Below are positions 1-10,922 of a stretch of DNA of 64,000 bases, piece after piece. Each line of letters starts with the position of its first letter. Position 1 is the stretch's first letter. The notes beneath the pieces are model-generated. The model ran no database searches. It was not told where the DNA came from and saw only the letters and a program-made list of their open reading frames with translations. Source of the stretch: Nonomuraea harbinensis (GTDB taxonomy: Bacteria; Actinomycetota; Actinomycetes; Streptosporangiales; Streptosporangiaceae); assembly GCF_019396385.1 (NCBI RefSeq), contig NZ_JAHKRN010000006.1, forward strand, positions 124,001 to 188,000, in the 5' to 3' direction. The position numbers and the translations under genes are program-made.

Positions 1-482
1 AAGAGTTCGTTCATCACCGAGAGCGCCGAACCGCACACGATCACCCGGCCGCCCTCCGGGCCCTCCCCCGCCTGCGACCGGTCATAGAGCAGTTGCAGCA
101 GGCCGGGCAGTTCAGGAGAGTGCGCCATCCAGTACGGCAACTCGTCGATCACCAGCAACCCACCCCGGCCCGCTGTCAACTCGATGGCCGCGGTCAGGAG
201 GGTCTCCCAATCGGCGTCCGCCATGAGCCCGGGGTCGATGCCCGCGTACCGCGCGATCTCCGTCGCGAACCGCCGCCTGGCGGGGGCCACGCCCTCCTCC
301 GCGACAGCCGTGACGTAGAGGCCATGCGCGGTTTCGGCCAGGGCGCGCAGCAGATAGCTCTTCCCCACTCGCCGCCTGCCGGACACCACGGCCAGCCTCA
401 GCCGGCGATCCGGGTGCTCGAGAAAGCTGGTCAACGCCGACCATTCCATCTCGCGGGCCAGTACCCGCTGGGGCTTCTGCAT
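1..482 (-). CDS. AAA+ ATPase, N-terminal part (runs off left edge)
   Basis: The reading frame is open from an ATG at 482 to the window edge, giving about 160 N-terminal residues. It begins MQKPQRVLARE and carries a P-loop SGRRRVGKSYL near residues 35-45 and a Walker B-like strand LLVIDELPYWMA near 125. This layout matches the archaeal/bacterial 'ATPase, DUF234-type' AAA family, which often act as P-loop NTPases of unknown or toxin-antitoxin-like role. The start is supported by GAGGTGG 7 nt upstream. The C-terminal part, often a nuclease-like DUF234 domain, lies outside the window, so function stays open. It is transcribed divergently from the LuxR gene; the roughly 120 bp between them is the most AT-rich stretch of the first kilobase and probably holds both promoters. 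Confidence 0.75.
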   Translation of the reverse strand, partial: MQKPQRVLAREMEWSALTSFLEHPDRRLRLAVVSGRRRVGKSYLLRALAETAHGLYVTAVAEEGVAPARRRFATEIARYAGIDPGLMADADWETLLTAAIELTAGRGGLLVIDELPYWMAHSPELPGLLQLLYDRSQAGEGPEGGRVIVCGSALSVMNEL

Positions 483-605
483 CGTGTGCCACCTCATTTG
501 TACGCTTTGAGACATACTAATTAAGTCACGCGGCCCCATCGGCGATTTCGCCGACTTTACAGCTGGGCCCTTTTCCGGTTGACAAACGCGAGTCACACTC
601 TGGTC

Positions 606-3329
606 ATGTCAGAGGGGCTGCATGGCCGAGCCGCCGAGCTGGACGCCGTGCGGCTGCTGCTGGACGCGGCGCGGGCCGGCGACGGCGGCGCGCTGGTGCT
701 GGCGGGACCGCCGGGCATCGGCAAGACCGCCGTGCTCGGCCGGGCCACGTCCATGGCCGGTGAGTTCGCCGTCCTGCGCGCCCGCGGGGTGCCGCAGGAG
801 GCGCGGCTGGCCGGGTCCGGGCTGCACGCGCTGCTGCGGCCGGTGGCGCGGCTGGTCCGGTCGCCGGTGCTGGCGCGGGCGCTGCGGCGGGGTACGGCCG
901 GGGACGGGATGGCGTTGCCCGCCGCGGTGCTGGAGTTCCTGACGGAGCTGGCGGCGGCCGAGCCGGTGCTGGTGTGCGTGGACGACCTGCACCTGCTCGA
1001 CGAGGTCAGCAGGGAGGCGCTGTGCTTCGCGGCCAGGAGGGTGACGGGCGAGCGGATCGCCTTGCTGCTGGCGGTGCGGGACGCGGCCGGGCTGCCGGAG
1101 GACGTGCCCGTGCGGGTGCTGGAAGGACTGGATCCCGCCGCGTGCCGGGCGCTCGCCCACGAGCTGGCGGCGGGCGCGCTCCCGGACGACCTGCGCACCT
1201 GCCTGGCGCGACTGGCCGGAGGCAACCCGCTGGCCTGGCGCGAGCTCGTCGGATCGCTGACGCCCGAGCAGCTCGCCGGGCTGGCCGCGCCGCCCACGGG
1301 CCTCCCGCCGGGCGGGCGTCTGCACCGCGCGCACGCCGAGCGGCTGGCCCGGCTCCCGGAAGCCACCCGGTTCCTGCTCCTCCTGCTCGCCGCCCATCCG
1401 GGGCTGAACGCCGAGACTCTCCGCCGGCGACCCGCCCAGGAGTCCGGCGCCGAGGCGCGGCTGCACCGCGAACTCCTGGCCGCCGGGCCGCCCGCCGTCC
1501 TGGCGCCGGCCGAGCGCGCGGGGTTGATCAGGGCGGAGGGCGGGCGGTACGGCTTCGCGGACGAGACGGTGCGTGCCGTCGCCTACGCGGAGGCGCCGCC
1601 GGCCCGCAGGCGCGCGGCGCACGCCCTGCTGGGCAGGCTCCTCGACGGCGACCGGCACCGGCTCGCCCGCGCCTGGCACCGCGCGCACGCCCTGGACGGG
1701 CCGCCCGATCAGCTCGCCGCCGAGCTGGCCGCCGCCGCGTCCGCCGCCACCGCGCGGGGTTACCCGGGCAGGTCCGCCGCGTACGAGCACGCCGCCGAGC
1801 TGACCGGCGTCGAGGAGCGCAGGACGGAGTGGCTGGCCGCGGCCGCCCGCCACGCCTGGGTGTCCGGTGACGTGCCCCGGGCCAGGTGGCTGCTCGCGCA
1901 GCCGAGGCACCCTCTGGAGGGCCAGGCCCAGCTCATGCGCGGCAGGCTGGAGCTGTTGAGCGGTCACGCCGACAGCGCCAGGGACAAGCTGCTGACCGCG
2001 GCCTCCTGCCTGGTGCAGCGCGACCGGATCGACGGCGTCAAGGCGCTGCTGCACGCGGCCGAGGCCAGCTATCTGACCGGCGACATCCGTACCTTCCACG
2101 CCATCGCCGGGCAGGTCGCCCTGCTGCGCCGTCCCGACGACTGCGCGAACGCGCAGCTCATGTTCGAGTATCTGCAGGGGATCGCCGCCACGTTCAGCGG
2201 CGACCATCGCGCGGCGGCGGGCCCGCTGCGGCGGGTGGTGCGGCTCGCCCCGGCGGTGCGCAGCCCCGTCCCGCTGGTGTGGGCGTGCGTGGCGAGCCTG
2301 CTGCTGGGCGAGGACGCGACCGCGCTGGAGCTGTCGGCGCGCGCGGTCGACACGGCGCGCCGGCGCGGCGCGGTCACGCTCGTGCCGCAACTGCTGGAGT
2401 CGGTGGTGCAGGCGCACTTCTGGCTGGGCCGCTACCCGTCGGTGGCCGCGCACGCCGCGGAGGGGCTCCGGCTGGCCGAGGCGTCCGGCCAGCCCAACGC
2501 CGCCGCCCAGCATCTCGCCTGGCTGGCGCACGCCGACGCGGTGCAGGGCGACGCCGACGCCTGCCGCGACCGCGCCCACCGCGCGCTCGACCTGGCCGAG
2601 TCGCACGGCCTGGGCATCGCCGGCGCCCTCGGCACCTGGGCGCTGGCCCACCTCGACCTGGCCGCCGGCAGGCTCGCCGACTCCGCCGCCCGGCTGCGCG
2701 GGCACCGTGACAACGACCATGTCGTCGTACGGGTCATGGCCAGCCCGCACTTCATCGAGGCCGCGGCCCGTACAGGCGACGACCGGCGCGCCACGGCGGC
2801 GCTGCGGGTGCTGGAGCGGTGGGCGGGGAGCACCAGCAGCCCGGACCGGCGCGCGCTCGTCGCGCGCTGCCGGGCGCTGCTCGCCGCGCCCGGCGAGGCG
2901 GGCGAGCGTTTCCAGGAGGCCCTGGAGCTGCACCGGCAGGGCGCGTGCCGGTTCGAGACGGCGCGCACCCAGCTCCTGTACGGGGGCGCGCTGCGCAGGG
3001 AACGCCGGCCGGGAGCCGCGCGGGAGCACCTGCACGGCGCGCTGGAGACGTTCGAGCGGCTGGGGGCGCGGCTGTGGAGCGAGCGGGCCCGCGCCGAGCT
3101 GCGCGCGGCCGGTGAGACCGTGGCCCGCCCGGCGCCCGGCGGCGGCCCCGAGCAGGTGCTGACGGCCCAGCAGCTGCGCATCGCCCGGCTGGTGGCGGAG
3201 GGCGCGACGAACCGGGAGGTGGCCGCCCAGCTCTTCCTCAGCCCGCGCACCGTCGACCATCATCTGCGCAACGTGTTCGCCAGGCTGGGCGTGCGGTCCC
3301 GGGTGGAGCTGGCGCGGCTGCTGTTCTGA
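606..3329 (+). CDS. LuxR-family regulator with N-terminal AAA domain (LAL type)
   Basis: A large ATP-binding regulator of the LAL (MalT-like) class, about 907 residues. Visible parts: P-loop AGPPGIGKTAVL near residues 33-44; Walker B VLVCVDDLHLLD near 130; a long alpha-helical, TPR-like middle; and a C-terminal LuxR helix-turn-helix beginning LTAQQLRIARLVAEGATN and ending in the last residues. In known LAL proteins ligand and ATP binding gates DNA binding by the C-terminal helix-turn-helix. Start choice is uncertain: the frame also has a TTG at 579 that coincides with a TTGACA hexamer, more likely a promoter element than a start. ATG 606 gives the usual family N-terminus (GLHGRAAELDAV), but I see no Shine-Dalgarno before it. 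It lies 84 bp upstream of the secreted hydrolase on the same strand and could control it. Confidence 0.85.
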   Translation: MSEGLHGRAAELDAVRLLLDAARAGDGGALVLAGPPGIGKTAVLGRATSMAGEFAVLRARGVPQEARLAGSGLHALLRPVARLVRSPVLARALRRGTAGDGMALPAAVLEFLTELAAAEPVLVCVDDLHLLDEVSREALCFAARRVTGERIALLLAVRDAAGLPEDVPVRVLEGLDPAACRALAHELAAGALPDDLRTCLARLAGGNPLAWRELVGSLTPEQLAGLAAPPTGLPPGGRLHRAHAERLARLPEATRFLLLLLAAHPGLNAETLRRRPAQESGAEARLHRELLAAGPPAVLAPAERAGLIRAEGGRYGFADETVRAVAYAEAPPARRRAAHALLGRLLDGDRHRLARAWHRAHALDGPPDQLAAELAAAASAATARGYPGRSAAYEHAAELTGVEERRTEWLAAAARHAWVSGDVPRARWLLAQPRHPLEGQAQLMRGRLELLSGHADSARDKLLTAASCLVQRDRIDGVKALLHAAEASYLTGDIRTFHAIAGQVALLRRPDDCANAQLMFEYLQGIAATFSGDHRAAAGPLRRVVRLAPAVRSPVPLVWACVASLLLGEDATALELSARAVDTARRRGAVTLVPQLLESVVQAHFWLGRYPSVAAHAAEGLRLAEASGQPNAAAQHLAWLAHADAVQGDADACRDRAHRALDLAESHGLGIAGALGTWALAHLDLAAGRLADSAARLRGHRDNDHVVVRVMASPHFIEAAARTGDDRRATAALRVLERWAGSTSSPDRRALVARCRALLAAPGEAGERFQEALELHRQGACRFETARTQLLYGGALRRERRPGAAREHLHGALETFERLGARLWSERARAELRAAGETVARPAPGGGPEQVLTAQQLRIARLVAEGATNREVAAQLFLSPRTVDHHLRNVFARLGVRSRVELARLLF

Positions 3330-3413
3330 CACCGGTGATTCACCCGATGCGGGGACGCGCCGCCCGGTCTGACAATGGCGGCGTTCGCACCCCCCACAGA
3401 TGGAGTTGCCGAC

Positions 3414-4283
3414 GTGTATCCCCGCAACGCGATCGCCAGACTCGCCGTGGCCGCAGCCCTCGCCTGCGGCGCCCTCACCCTGGCCCAGCCGGCTAGCGCC
3501 GCCGGACCGTTCGAGCGCGGCCCGAACCCGACGGACTCCCTCCTGGAGGCGAGCCGCGGCCCGTTCAGCACCTCGAACCAGTCCGTGTCCTCGCTCGTGA
3601 CCGGGTTCGGCGGCGGTCGCGTCTACTACCCGAACGACACCAGCCAGGGCACGTTCGGCGCGATCGCCATCTCGCCCGGCTACACCGCCTCCTGGTCGAG
3701 CCTGTCGTGGCTCGGCCCGCGGATCGCCTCGCACGGCTTCGTGGTCATCGGCATCGAGACCAACAGCCGCTACGACCAGCCGGCCAGCCGCGGCCGCCAG
3801 CTCCTGGCCGCGCTCGACTGGCTGGTGGAGGACAGCCCGACCGCCGTGCGCAGCCGCATCGACCCGTCGAGGCTGGCGATGGCGGGCCACTCGATGGGCG
3901 GCGGCGGCAGCCTCGAAGCCGCCGACGACCGCCCCAGCCTGCAGGCGGCCGTGCCGCTGGCCCCGTGGAACCTGACCAAGAACTGGTCGGGCGTCCGCGT
4001 CCCCACGATGATCATCGGCGGTGAGAACGACTCGGTCGCCTCGGTCACCACCCACTCCCAGCCGTTCTACGAGAGCATCCCCGCCTCGTCGGAGAAGGCG
4101 TATCTGGAGCTGAACGGCGCCAGCCACTTCTTCCCGCAGACCACCAACACCACGATGGCCAAGTCGATGGTCGCCTGGCTGAAGCGCTTCGTGGACGACG
4201 ACCTCCGCTACGACCCCTTCCTCTGCCCGGCCCCCCGGGGCACCGCCATCGAGGAGTATCGCGACACCTGCCCGCACAGCTGA
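3414..4283 (+). CDS. secreted polyester hydrolase / cutinase, PET-hydrolase type
   Basis: An alpha/beta hydrolase closely resembling actinomycete cutinases (Thermobifida TfCut2, LCC, Cut190) that hydrolyse cutin and aromatic polyesters such as PET. The 289-residue product has a signal peptide ending ASA-A near residue 29. Mature features in family positions: [11 protein letters not shown]; oxyanion-site Tyr90 in SPGYTA; nucleophile Ser160 in GHSMGG; substrate-cleft Trp185 in LAPWNL; catalytic Asp206 in GGENDSVAS; catalytic His238 in GASHFF; and a C-terminal disulfide pair Cys271/Cys286. GTG 3414 is preferred because GGAG lies 8 nt upstream and the protein then starts directly with the signal peptide; the in-frame ATG at 3375 would add 13 residues without a ribosome site. 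It follows a LAL regulator gene and is closed by a strong hairpin. Actual substrate is inferred from family. Confidence 0.9.
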   Translation: MYPRNAIARLAVAAALACGALTLAQPASAAGPFERGPNPTDSLLEASRGPFSTSNQSVSSLVTGFGGGRVYYPNDTSQGTFGAIAISPGYTASWSSLSWLGPRIASHGFVVIGIETNSRYDQPASRGRQLLAALDWLVEDSPTAVRSRIDPSRLAMAGHSMGGGGSLEAADDRPSLQAAVPLAPWNLTKNWSGVRVPTMIIGGENDSVASVTTHSQPFYESIPASSEKAYLELNGASHFFPQTTNTTMAKSMVAWLKRFVDDDLRYDPFLCPAPRGTAIEEYRDTCPHS

Positions 4284-4293
4284 CCCGCTCTTC

Positions 4294-4321
4294 GACGGCC
4301 TCCCCACCCGGGGAGGCCGTC
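4294..4321. terminator. bidirectional hairpin terminator
   Basis: Perfect 12-bp stem: GACGGCCTCCCC at 4294-4305 pairs with 4310-4321 around a 4-nt loop. It sits between the convergent cutinase and efflux genes and touches the latter's stop codon, so it can serve both. No T-tract, as usual in GC-rich actinomycetes. Confidence 0.8.
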
Positions 4322-5750
4322 AGGCCGGCCTGCGCTCCACGAGGTGCTCGGTGGCCGGTGCCGGCGAGCGGAGCACGGTCACCGCGACCACGAGGGCCGT
4401 CAGCAGCAGGGCGGCCGCGATGCCGAACGCCAGCCGGTAGCCGCCGGTGAGGGCCGCCGCGTCCGTCATGCCCCGGGCCAGCAGGTCCCCCGTGCGGGAC
4501 GCGGCCATCGTGGACAGCACGGCCACGCCCAGCGCCATGCCGATCTGCTGGGTGGTGTTGAACAGGCCCGAGGCGAGCCCCGCGTCGTCGGCCCTGGCGG
4601 CCGACATGCCGAGCGTGGCCAGCGCGGGCAGCACCAGCCCGCCCCCGGCGATCAGCAGCATGGCCGGCAGCAGGTCGGTGACGTACGACGCCTGGACCGG
4701 CACCCGGGAGAGCCAGCCCATCGCGGCCATCAGCAGTGCCAGGCCGGCGATGAGCACGGCACGCGCCCCGAACCTCTCGTTCAGCCGCGCGGAGAGGAAC
4801 AGCGAGATCCCGCCGATCGCGACCGCCGCGGGCAGCATCGCCAGGCCCGTCTCCAGCGCGCTGTAGTCGAGGACCTTCTGCATGTAGAGCGCGACGAGGA
4901 TCTGGAAGGCGAACATGGCCGAAAGGCCCAGCATCTGGGTCAGGTTCGCGCCGGAGACGTTGCGGGAGCGGAAGACGCGCAGCGGCATGAGCGGGGTGCG
5001 GGCCGTGGCCTGGCGGACGAAGAAGCCGGCCAGCAGGGCGACCGACAGCGCGCCCAGGCCCAGCGTGTGGGCCGCCGCCCAGCCGTACTCCTCGATCTTG
5101 ATGACGGTGTAGATGCCCAGCATCAGGCCGCCGGTGACCAGCGCGGCGCCGAGGGCGTCGGCGCCCGCCGAGAGCCCCGTGCCGCGGTCGGCGGGCAGCA
5201 CGCGGGCGGCCAGCGCGACGGTGGCCAGCCCGATCGGCAGGTTGATGAAGAAGATCCAGTGCCAGGAGAGCGCGTCGGTGAGCACGCCGCCGAGCACCTG
5301 GCCGATGGAGGCGCCGGCCGCGCCGGTGAAGCTGAACACGCCGATCGCCTTGGCCCGCTCGCCCGGCTCGGTGAACAGGGTGACCAGGATGCCGAGGACC
5401 ACGGCCGCCGCCATGGCGCTGCTCGCGCCCTGCAGGAAGCGGGCGGCGACCAGCATGCCGGGCGTGGTGGCCAGGCCGGCGAGCAGTGACGCGACGGTGA
5501 AGAGCGTGTTGCCCGCCAGGAACATCGTCTTGCGGCCGATCAGGTCGCCCAGCCGCCCGGCGAGGAGCAACAGGCCGCCGAAGGGGATCAAGTAGGCGTT
5601 GACGGTCCAGCTCAGCCCGGCGGGCGTGAAGCCCAGGTCGTGCTGGATGGCCGGCATCGCGACGGTCACGATGCTGCCGTCGAGGATCGTCATCAGGCTC
5701 GCCGCGGACAGCACGATCAACGCGAGCCGGCGGTGCGGGGTGGGCGACAT
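4320..5750 (-). CDS. MFS multidrug efflux transporter, DHA2 (EmrB/QacA) family
   Basis: A 476-residue inner-membrane proton antiporter of the 14-TM drug:H+ antiporter-2 family. Family signs: motif C-like region near the start (LMTILDGSIVTVAMPAI), motif A AGRLGDLIGRK near residues 64-74, and about fourteen hydrophobic segments spread over the chain. Such proteins export cationic dyes, antibiotics or secondary metabolites. The start is backed by AGGAGGGG directly upstream. A MarR-type repressor gene lies 71 bp upstream on the same strand, the standard arrangement for an inducible efflux unit, and the gap holds a possible operator. Substrate cannot be read from the sequence. Confidence 0.9.
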   Translation of the reverse strand: MSPTPHRRLALIVLSAASLMTILDGSIVTVAMPAIQHDLGFTPAGLSWTVNAYLIPFGGLLLLAGRLGDLIGRKTMFLAGNTLFTVASLLAGLATTPGMLVAARFLQGASSAMAAAVVLGILVTLFTEPGERAKAIGVFSFTGAAGASIGQVLGGVLTDALSWHWIFFINLPIGLATVALAARVLPADRGTGLSAGADALGAALVTGGLMLGIYTVIKIEEYGWAAAHTLGLGALSVALLAGFFVRQATARTPLMPLRVFRSRNVSGANLTQMLGLSAMFAFQILVALYMQKVLDYSALETGLAMLPAAVAIGGISLFLSARLNERFGARAVLIAGLALLMAAMGWLSRVPVQASYVTDLLPAMLLIAGGGLVLPALATLGMSAARADDAGLASGLFNTTQQIGMALGVAVLSTMAASRTGDLLARGMTDAAALTGGYRLAFGIAAALLLTALVVAVTVLRSPAPATEHLVERRPA

Positions 5751-5800
5751 GGCCCCTCCTGTTCACGGGAAACAGGAGAGACCTTAACAGATAGTTTTGT

Positions 5801-5818
5801 TGTAGACGATCCTTTACA
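5801..5818. promoter_or_regulatory. possible MarR operator between marR-like and efflux genes
   Basis: Imperfect 18-bp inverted repeat TGTA-gac-GATC-ctt-TACA in the AT-rich 71-bp gap. It has the size and symmetry of a MarR-family site, but the matching arms are only 4 bp, so this is tentative. Confidence 0.35.
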
Positions 5819-5821
5819 GAA

Positions 5822-6310
5822 CTACTTCCGAGACTGCCTGGCCCTGCGCGCGCCGGGCGCGACCTCCACCGGGGTGGCGAGATGGCCCTCGGCCAGCCGC
5901 TTCATCGCCGACAGGAGCATCTCCCGCTCCTTCTCCGGCAGGGCGTCCAGCGCCTCCCGGTGCACGCCGTCCACGATCCGCTGGCTGTGCCGGGCTACCT
6001 CGGCGCCCTTCTCGGTGACCGCGATGATGCGGGCCCGCCGGTCGGTGCTGGAGGGGCGGCGCTCCGCCAGGCCCGCCTTCTCCAGGGCGTCGACGGTGAC
6101 CACCATGGTCGTCTTGTCCATGTCGCCGATCTCGGCGAGCTGGATCTGCGTGCGCTCCTCTTCCAGGGCGTGGACGAGCACGCAGTGCATGCGCGCGGTC
6201 AGGCCGATCTCGGCCAGCGCGGCCGCCATCTTCGTACGCAGCACGTGACTGGTGTGGTCGAGCAGGAACGACAGGTCAGGCTCGGAGCGGCCCGGCGCCA
6301 TGGCGGTCAT
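5822..6310 (-). CDS. MarR-family transcriptional regulator
   Basis: A 162-residue winged-helix regulator. The DNA-binding core is recognisable: LAEIGDMDKTTMVVTVDALEKAG as recognition region near residues 58-80, followed by the wing RRPSSTDRRARIIAVTEKG. MarR proteins usually dimerise and repress adjacent efflux genes until a small ligand binds; here the DHA2 transporter is immediately downstream on the same strand. No Shine-Dalgarno is seen; a TAGGCT hexamer 6 nt before the ATG suggests a leaderless transcript. An internal ATG three codons later is possible. Basic C-terminal tail (RRARQSRK). Confidence 0.9.
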   Translation of the reverse strand: MTAMAPGRSEPDLSFLLDHTSHVLRTKMAAALAEIGLTARMHCVLVHALEEERTQIQLAEIGDMDKTTMVVTVDALEKAGLAERRPSSTDRRARIIAVTEKGAEVARHSQRIVDGVHREALDALPEKEREMLLSAMKRLAEGHLATPVEVAPGARRARQSRK

Positions 6311-6362
6311 GCCGCCAGCCTACTCAACCGTCCGGAACCGGATTATCCCCAACAGGAGCAGG

Positions 6363-6398
6363 AAAGGGCCGCACGGTGGGGACCGCGCGGCCCTTCCG
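6363..6398 (-). terminator. hairpin terminator of sdhCAB
   Basis: AAGGGCCGC at 6365-6373 pairs perfectly with GCGGCCCTT at 6388-6396 across a 14-nt loop, just past the sdhB stop codon (minus strand). Confidence 0.7.
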
Positions 6399-6408
6399 GA
6401 GAAGCGGG

Positions 6409-7145
6409 CTACTTGGCGTTGGCCTTGAGGTAGTCGCTGTTCATCTGGGCGATCGTGTCCAGCGGGATGCCCTTCGGGCAGACGGCCGTGCACTCGCCGG
6501 TGTTGGTGCAGCCGCCGAAGCCCTCGGCGTCCATCTGGTCCACCATGGCCTTGGCGCGGGACAGGCGCTCGGGCTGGCCCTGCGGGAGCAGGCTCAGGTG
6601 GGTGATCTTGGCCGCGGTGAAGAGGGACGCCGACCCGTTGGGGCAGGCCGCGACGCAGGCGCCGCAGCCGATGCAGGTGGCGGCGTCGAAGGCGGCGTCG
6701 GCGTCCTCCTTGCGGACGGGCACGCTGTGCGCGTCGGGGGCGGAGCCGGCCGGGACGGAGACGAATCCGCCGGCCTGGATGATGCGGTCGAAGGAGCTCC
6801 GATCGACGACCAGGTCCTTGATCACGGGGAACGGCGCGGCCCGCCACGGCTCGATGGTGATGGTGGCGCCGTCCTCGAAGTGCCGCATGTGGAGCTGGCA
6901 GGTGGTGGTGGCCACCTGCTCGCCGTGCGCGACGCCGTTGATGACCATGCCGCACATGCCGCAGATGCCCTCGCGGCAGTCGTGGTCGAAGGCGATCGGG
7001 TCGTCGCCTTCGAGGATGAGCCGCTCGTTCAGCACATCCAGCATTTCGAGGAAGGACATGTCGGGCGAAACATCCTCCACCCGATAAGTCACCATGCGTC
7101 CGCGGTCCTTGGGGCCGCTCTGACGCCAGACCTTCAGGGTCAGGT

Positions 7146-7149
<4 letters not shown>
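6409..7149 (-). CDS. sdhB: succinate dehydrogenase iron-sulfur subunit (sdhCAB operon)
   Basis: The 246-residue electron-transfer subunit of succinate:menaquinone oxidoreductase, bound to the inner face of the membrane. It passes electrons from the flavoprotein to the cytochrome b anchor. Cysteines for all three clusters are present: [2Fe-2S] CREGICGMC plus a later Cys near residue 82; [4Fe-4S] [12 protein letters not shown]; [3Fe-4S] [12 protein letters not shown]. The GTG start at 7149 overlaps the sdhA stop (GTGA), so translation is coupled. A longer upstream open frame exists but lies inside sdhA. It is the last gene of the operon and is followed by a hairpin terminator. Confidence 0.93.
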
Positions 7150-9067
<1,918 letters not shown>

Positions 9068-9071
<4 letters not shown>

Positions 9072-9832
9072 TGGACCACTCCGAACGTGATGGCGAGCGG
9101 CGGCGCGAGGAAACCGATGACCAGGACGGCGGAGCCGAGCCCCGCGACCGCGCGCAGCGCCCTGTTCCTGTCGCGGTTGGCCACGCCGAGCGTCTGGAAG
9201 GCGCTCCAGATGCCGTGCCGCAGGTGCAGGCCGACCATGGCGACGGCGACGATGTAGAGAAGCGTCACGTACCACCGGGACGGGTCGAACCCGGCGATCA
9301 TCCGGTCGGCCGGTGAGGAGTCGAAGCCCTTCGGGTTCACCACGCCGAAGGTCAGGTCGAGCAGGTGCCAGACCACGAAAAGCGCGATCGTGATGCCGCC
9401 GAACCGCATGATGTGCGTCGCGTACCCCTTGGCCTGCGATTTCTTCCTGGCCGCGTACTTCACCGGCCGGGCCGCGGCCGCGCGGCGGGACAGCGAGATC
9501 GCGGCCCACATGTGCAGGACGACCGAGACCACGAGGACGATCTCGACGAGGGTGAGCAGGGTCCGGTACGGGGCGATCGGCTCCAGCAGGGTGCGCAGCG
9601 CGAGCGCGTACTCGTCGAAGGAGTCGCGGCCCGCGAAGATCTTGAGGTTGCCGAGCATGTGGCCGACGAGGAAGAGCACCATGACGGCCCCCGTGACGGC
9701 CATGACGGCTTTCTTGCCGTTGGACGAGGTCAGAAATCCGCCAGGCCTCTTGGCTCTGGGCTTCTCTTCACCCTTGGGGGGGATAACGGGCGCGGTGGCG
9801 GCGCCGCGCTCTATCGTGGCAGTCACGTTCAT
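9068..9832 (-). CDS. sdhC: succinate dehydrogenase cytochrome b556/b558 subunit
   Basis: A 254-residue membrane anchor with five hydrophobic segments and conserved helix histidines ([41 protein letters not shown]), matching the single-subunit di-heme cytochrome b558 family. It binds quinone and anchors SdhAB. First gene of sdhCAB, divergent from the LysR gene. No clear Shine-Dalgarno precedes ATG 9832. A TAGCGT hexamer lies 8 nt before the in-frame GTG at 9826, so the protein may really start two codons later from a leaderless mRNA. Confidence 0.92.
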
Positions 9833-9885
9833 CGACGCTAGGTAGCCTGCGATGATCCGTCCAAGTCATGAGGGGCCTGGTTTCG

Positions 9886-9900
9886 ATAGCCAGCGGCTAT
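9886..9900. promoter_or_regulatory. LysR-type box in the sdhC/LysR divergent promoter
   Basis: Perfect palindrome ATAGCC-AGC-GGCTAT. It contains both the general LysR motif T-N11-A and the OxyR-like spacing ATAG-N7-CTAT. It lies between the divergent sdhC and LysR starts, 62 bp before the latter, where LysR proteins bind to control themselves and the neighbour. Confidence 0.65.
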
Positions 9901-9961
9901 GATGTCTGGTTTGTACGGCATAAGCACGTTCACCGGGCTGGCCGGTTGCGAGGAAAATCAC

Positions 9962-10891
9962 ATGCAGTTCCAGCAGTTGGCGTACTTCGTCACCGTGTCC
10001 GAGACCAGGCACTTCACCCACGCGGCTGAGCGGATGCGGGTCGCGCAGCCGTCGCTCAGCAAGCAGATCAAGGCGCTGGAGCACGAGCTGGGCGCGCCGC
10101 TGTTCTCCCGGGCGCGCGGCAACGTCACGCTGACCCCGGCCGGGGAGGCGCTGCTGCCGCTGGCCCGCCGGATGCTGGCCGACGCCGACACCGCCAGGCA
10201 GGCGGTCGCCGAGCTGGCCGGGCTGCGCCGGGGCCAGGTGCGGCTGGGCGCGACGCCCTCGCTCTGCGCGGGGCTCATGGCCGACGCCCTGGCCCGCTTC
10301 CATCACTCGTACCCGGGGATCGGCCTGCTGGTCGAGGAGGGCGGCTCGCGCGACCTGGTGCGCGCGCTGGCGCGCGGCCAGCTCGACATGTCGCTGATCA
10401 TCATGCCGCTGCAGCACGACGACCCGTCGCTGGTGACGGAGGAGATCCTGCGCGAGAACCTGGTCGTGGCCTCGCCCGCCGCCGAGCGGCCGCGCAAGCC
10501 GTACCTGCGCATCGACGAGCTGCGCGGCAGGCCGCTGGTGATGTTCAGGACCGGCTACGACCTGCGCGACGCGACGCTGGCGGCCTGCCGGCAGGCCGGG
10601 TTCGAGCCCCGGTTCGCGGTCCAGGGCGGTGAGATGGACGCGGTGCTGCGGTTCGTGGAGGCAGGGCTGGGCGTGGCCGTGGTGCCGTCGATGGTGCTCG
10701 ACGGGCGGCCGGGGCTGGCCGGCACGCCGCTGGCGCCGCCCGGGCTGAGCCGGACCATCGCGCTGGCGCACCGCAAGGACGTGGAACCGATCAGGGCCGC
10801 GCAGGCGTTCCGGGCGACGCTTCTCTCTTACGTGATCGAAGCAGGGCAGGAAGGCACCCTTCCACAAGGGGTCGAGCTCATCGCAGAATGA
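9962..10891 (+). CDS. LysR-family transcriptional regulator
   Basis: A 309-residue LysR regulator: N-terminal helix-turn-helix with the family signature from FVTVSETRHFTHAAERMRV through AQPSLSKQIKALE, then an effector-binding type 2 periplasmic-binding-protein fold (residues about 90-300). ATG 9962 is chosen because GAGGA lies 9 nt upstream and the chain then begins MQFQQLAYF, the usual LysR start; an earlier in-frame ATG at 9899 falls inside the palindromic operator. Divergent from sdhCAB with a matching box between them, so sdhC control is likely. The ligand is unknown. Confidence 0.92.
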   Translation: MQFQQLAYFVTVSETRHFTHAAERMRVAQPSLSKQIKALEHELGAPLFSRARGNVTLTPAGEALLPLARRMLADADTARQAVAELAGLRRGQVRLGATPSLCAGLMADALARFHHSYPGIGLLVEEGGSRDLVRALARGQLDMSLIIMPLQHDDPSLVTEEILRENLVVASPAAERPRKPYLRIDELRGRPLVMFRTGYDLRDATLAACRQAGFEPRFAVQGGEMDAVLRFVEAGLGVAVVPSMVLDGRPGLAGTPLAPPGLSRTIALAHRKDVEPIRAAQAFRATLLSYVIEAGQEGTLPQGVELIAE

Positions 10892-10922
10892 GCAGCACGG
10901 CCCCAACCCGCGGAAGGCGTGC

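Noticed and set aside
579..605. TTG start for the LuxR gene
   Set aside because: The TTGACA looks like a promoter element, has no ribosome site, and the extra nine residues are not family-like. Kept only as an alternative.
609..4307. Very long minus-strand open frame opposite the LuxR and cutinase genes
   Set aside because: Its composition (Arg/Gly/Gln/Val shadow pattern) mirrors the plus-strand codon bias, it spans two unrelated real genes, and no domain is recognisable.
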